This document shows positions 61,977 through 64,000 of a stretch of DNA of 64,000 bases, piece after piece (position 1 is the stretch's first letter; the number at the start of each line of letters is the position of its first letter). Where the stretch lies: positions 1 to 64,000 of the forward strand of contig JABWBQ010000007.1 of assembly GCA_013360395.1 (NCBI GenBank), given 5' to 3'. The DNA comes from Flavobacteriales bacterium (GTDB lineage: Bacteria > Bacteroidota > Bacteroidia > Flavobacteriales_F > PHOS-HE28). A program made the position numbers and the translations under genes. The notes beneath the pieces are model-generated. The model did no database searches. It was not told where the DNA came from and saw only the letters and a list, made by a program, of their open reading frames with translations.

Positions 61977-63005
61977 ATGCAATTCACCGCCGCACAGATC
62001 GCAGCACTTCTTCAAGGCACCGTGGAAGGCGACCCGGAAGCCACGGTAAGCCGCCTGTCGAAGATCGAGGAGGGCGGGGCCGGATCGCTGAGCTTCCTGG
62101 CCAACCCGGCCTACACACAATACGTGTACGGCACCACGGCCAGCGTGGTGATCATCGGGGAGTCGTTCCAGCTCACGGCGCCGGTGAAGACCACCCTGGT
62201 GCGCGTGACCGATGCGCAGGCCGCCTTCGCGAAGGTGCTGGCCATGTACAACACCATCAAGCTGGACAAGAAGGGCATTTCGCCGCAGGCGGTGGTGGAG
62301 CCGGGCGCCACCTACGGCACGGACTGCTACATCGGGCCGTTGGCCTTCATCGGGGCGAACGCGCGGCTGGGCAACAACGTGAAGATCTATCCGCAGGCCT
62401 ACATCGGCGACAACGTGACCATCGGCGACAACACCACCGTCTTCGCCAACGTGACGGTCTATTCCGATTGCGTGGTGGGCGCCAACTGCATCATCCACAG
62501 CGGCACGGTGATCGGCAGCGACGGTTTCCGCTTCGCCACGGGCCCCGATGCCGGGGAGAAGATCCCGCAGATCGGCAACGTGGTGATCGAGGACGACGTG
62601 GAGATCGGCGCCAACTGCGCCATCGACCGGGCCACGCTGGGCAGCACCATCCTACGCAAGGGCGTCAAGTTCGACAACCTGATCCACATCGCGCACAACG
62701 TGGAGGTGGGGGAGAACACGTACTACGCGGCAGGCGGCGTGGTGGCGGGCAGCACCAGGATCGGCAAGAACTGCATGTTCAGCGGGCAGGTGGGCATCAT
62801 CGGCCACCTGAAGATCGCCGACGGCACCATCATCGCGGCGCAGAGCGGCATCAGCAAGGACACCAAGGCGGGCGAGGCCTACATGGGCTCACCCGCCTTC
62901 GAGGTGGCCAAGTACCGCAAGAGCTACATCCACTTCCGCAACCTGGACAAGCTGGTGGAGCGGCTGGAGCGGTTGGAGAAGGCGGCGCGGGCCACGGCCG
63001 GTTAG
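61977..63005 (+). CDS. lpxD: UDP-3-O-acyl-glucosamine N-acyltransferase LpxD
   Basis: This 342-residue LpxD adds the N-linked acyl chain in lipid A synthesis. An N-terminal uridine-binding domain (FTAAQIAALLQGTVEGDPE and LSFLANPAYTQYV) is followed by hexapeptide repeats forming a left-handed beta-helix (IGDNVTIGDNTTVFANV, GANCAIDRATLG). The catalytic histidine is expected in NLIHIAHNVEVG. A C-terminal helix ends in LVERLERLEKAARA. A TACCTTGG box (61947-61954) is one base from the -7 consensus. Confidence 0.95.
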   Translation: MQFTAAQIAALLQGTVEGDPEATVSRLSKIEEGGAGSLSFLANPAYTQYVYGTTASVVIIGESFQLTAPVKTTLVRVTDAQAAFAKVLAMYNTIKLDKKGISPQAVVEPGATYGTDCYIGPLAFIGANARLGNNVKIYPQAYIGDNVTIGDNTTVFANVTVYSDCVVGANCIIHSGTVIGSDGFRFATGPDAGEKIPQIGNVVIEDDVEIGANCAIDRATLGSTILRKGVKFDNLIHIAHNVEVGENTYYAAGGVVAGSTRIGKNCMFSGQVGIIGHLKIADGTIIAAQSGISKDTKAGEAYMGSPAFEVAKYRKSYIHFRNLDKLVERLERLEKAARATAG

Positions 63006-63010
63006 GACCC

Positions 63011-64000
63011 TCACTCCAGCCGGTGCGCCAGGGTCACCGTGCGGCGGATGCGTTCCACGTTGCCCTCCAGGTCGTAGGCCTCCATCACCAGCACGTAGGG
63101 GCCGATGCGGGCCTTGGCGCCGTCGTCGCGGATGCCGTCCCAGCTCACAGCGCCGTCCATGCCCAACAGGGCGTTGTTCAACAGCGCGCGCACGGGCCGG
63201 CCGGCCAGGTCGAACACGGTGAGGGTGCCGGTGTACCCCGGCCGACCGAAGCGGTAGGCCACGGTGAGGAGGTCCTGGTGGCCGTCGTTGTCCGGGCTGA
63301 AGATGGCCGGATCGATGAGCAGCGTGCCGGTGGCCTGCGGTGCCTGGCTGAACTGGCTGTTCCTGAAGCCCGGTGTGGCCCAGCCCGCCAGCTCCGAGGC
63401 GCTGTGCCAGTTGGTCCGGTCGTCCACCGCCCGCGCAGGGTCCACGCGCTCCAGGCTCACGCCTTCGAGGTCGTTCAGCAGTTCGAAGTGCAGGTCGTCG
63501 TCGTAGCCGAACCGCTCCAGCGTATCCCCATCCGTGGTGAGGAGCACCGCCACACCCGCGCCGTTGTTGTAGCTCGGCAGGTCCGTCTGCAACGCCCGGT
63601 CGACCACGGTCTGCGGATAGGCACCCTGCAGGTCGTTCAGGTCCTCGGTGAGCACGATGTACTGTCCCGGGAGCAGCAGCACCGGCTGTGCGCTCACCGG
63701 CAGCTGGCCGGTGATCTGACCGTCGGTCTCGGTGGCCAGCATCAGGTCGGCCAGGCTGAGGGTCTTGGTGCTGCGATTGAGCAGTTCCACGAAGTCGCTG
63801 CCACCGCTGCGCGGATCGTACAGCAGCTCGTTGATCACCACGTCGCCGGCCACGGGGGCCTCGGGCAGCGCCAGGGTCGCATGGTCGGCTGTCCCGATGG
63901 GATTGCCGGGGCAGTCCTGCACGCCGGCGACGGTCACCGTGTACAGCTGCCCCACCACCAGCGCAGTACCCAGGTCGAGCCGGACCGCGAGCGCGCTCTC
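63011..64000 (-). CDS. Lamin-tail-domain surface protein, 5' end beyond the window
   Basis: The frame is open from the window edge (64000) and ends at 63011, giving 329 residues. It contains a lamin tail domain (VVINELLYDPRSGGSDFVELLNRS, then a YGYDDDLHF-like GDTLERFGYDDD) and a C-terminal domain with IFSPDNDGHQDLLTVAYRF and GAVSWDGIRDDG, which resembles the FlgD-like Ig fold used as an extracellular signal in place of a type A T9SS domain. The N-terminus is not in the window. It converges with lpxD with 5 bases between. Confidence 0.75.
   Translation of the reverse strand, partial: ESALAVRLDLGTALVVGQLYTVTVAGVQDCPGNPIGTADHATLALPEAPVAGDVVINELLYDPRSGGSDFVELLNRSTKTLSLADLMLATETDGQITGQLPVSAQPVLLLPGQYIVLTEDLNDLQGAYPQTVVDRALQTDLPSYNNGAGVAVLLTTDGDTLERFGYDDDLHFELLNDLEGVSLERVDPARAVDDRTNWHSASELAGWATPGFRNSQFSQAPQATGTLLIDPAIFSPDNDGHQDLLTVAYRFGRPGYTGTLTVFDLAGRPVRALLNNALLGMDGAVSWDGIRDDGAKARIGPYVLVMEAYDLEGNVERIRRTVTLAHRLE

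Overview
The window looks like a chromosomal segment of a high-GC member of the Bacteroidota, most likely Flavobacteriales-like. The evidence is: many secreted proteins with a signal peptide and a C-terminal type IX secretion (T9SS) sorting domain, one gliding-motility-type C-terminal domain, a Bacteroidota-style SUF cluster ending in a DUF2480 gene, almost no Shine-Dalgarno sites, and repeated -7 promoter elements of the form TAnnTTTG. There is no rRNA, no CRISPR array and no recognisable transposase or integrase. One tRNA (Ala, GGC) is present.

Layout. 1-3.7 kb: a possible helicase tail at the edge, a T9SS cargo gene, a TMEM175-type channel and thiL. 3.8-22.1 kb: the SUF iron-sulfur cluster assembly genes (sufA, sufB, then sufC, sufD, sufS, sufE, sufT and DUF2480). 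This cluster is split by about 10 kb of T9SS cargo genes (6.6-16.6 kb), one of which is a giant M43-protease/beta-helix protein broken by a single in-frame TAA. 22-30 kb: an M6-like metalloprotease, purF and a 1289-residue adhesin-like protein. 30-42.5 kb: two kynurenine-branch genes (ACMSD, HAAO), T9SS cargo proteins, an SDR, a two-component system, a small exported protein and an ALDH8-like dehydrogenase. 42.7-52.1 kb: a doubled SiaB-like protein, an HD-PPK1 fusion, a universal stress protein, tRNA-Ala, a fructosamine-kinase-family protein, a pentaheme T9SS cytochrome, an aldo/keto reductase and a RidA-type 2-aminomuconate deaminase candidate. 52.2-58.4 kb: a MarR-MFP-RND-TolC efflux operon. 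58.6-64 kb: a HepT-MntA pair with a frameshifted hepT, a small membrane protein, uvrC, lpxD and a truncated lamin-tail protein.

The most unusual part is the SUF cluster. Two genes for four-helix-bundle proteins (the family known from 23S rRNA intervening sequences) sit directly after the sufB and sufS stop codons. Each is bracketed by imperfect inverted repeats built from reiterated short units. Around the first one, the last 22 codons of sufB occur twice (5632-5700 and 6218-6286) with 21 of 22 residues the same but 15 of 69 bases different. Three further repeat arms of a CACAGAGG type lie 3-6 bases after the stops of sufA, sufD and sufT, and a similar heptamer hairpin lies in the efflux operon. 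I read these as a class of small elements that settle at gene ends. In addition, sufA and sufC, the first genes of the two SUF halves, have the same promoter layout and the same operator-like palindrome (TTTRGA-N5-TCTAAA), which probably keeps the split regulon under common control.
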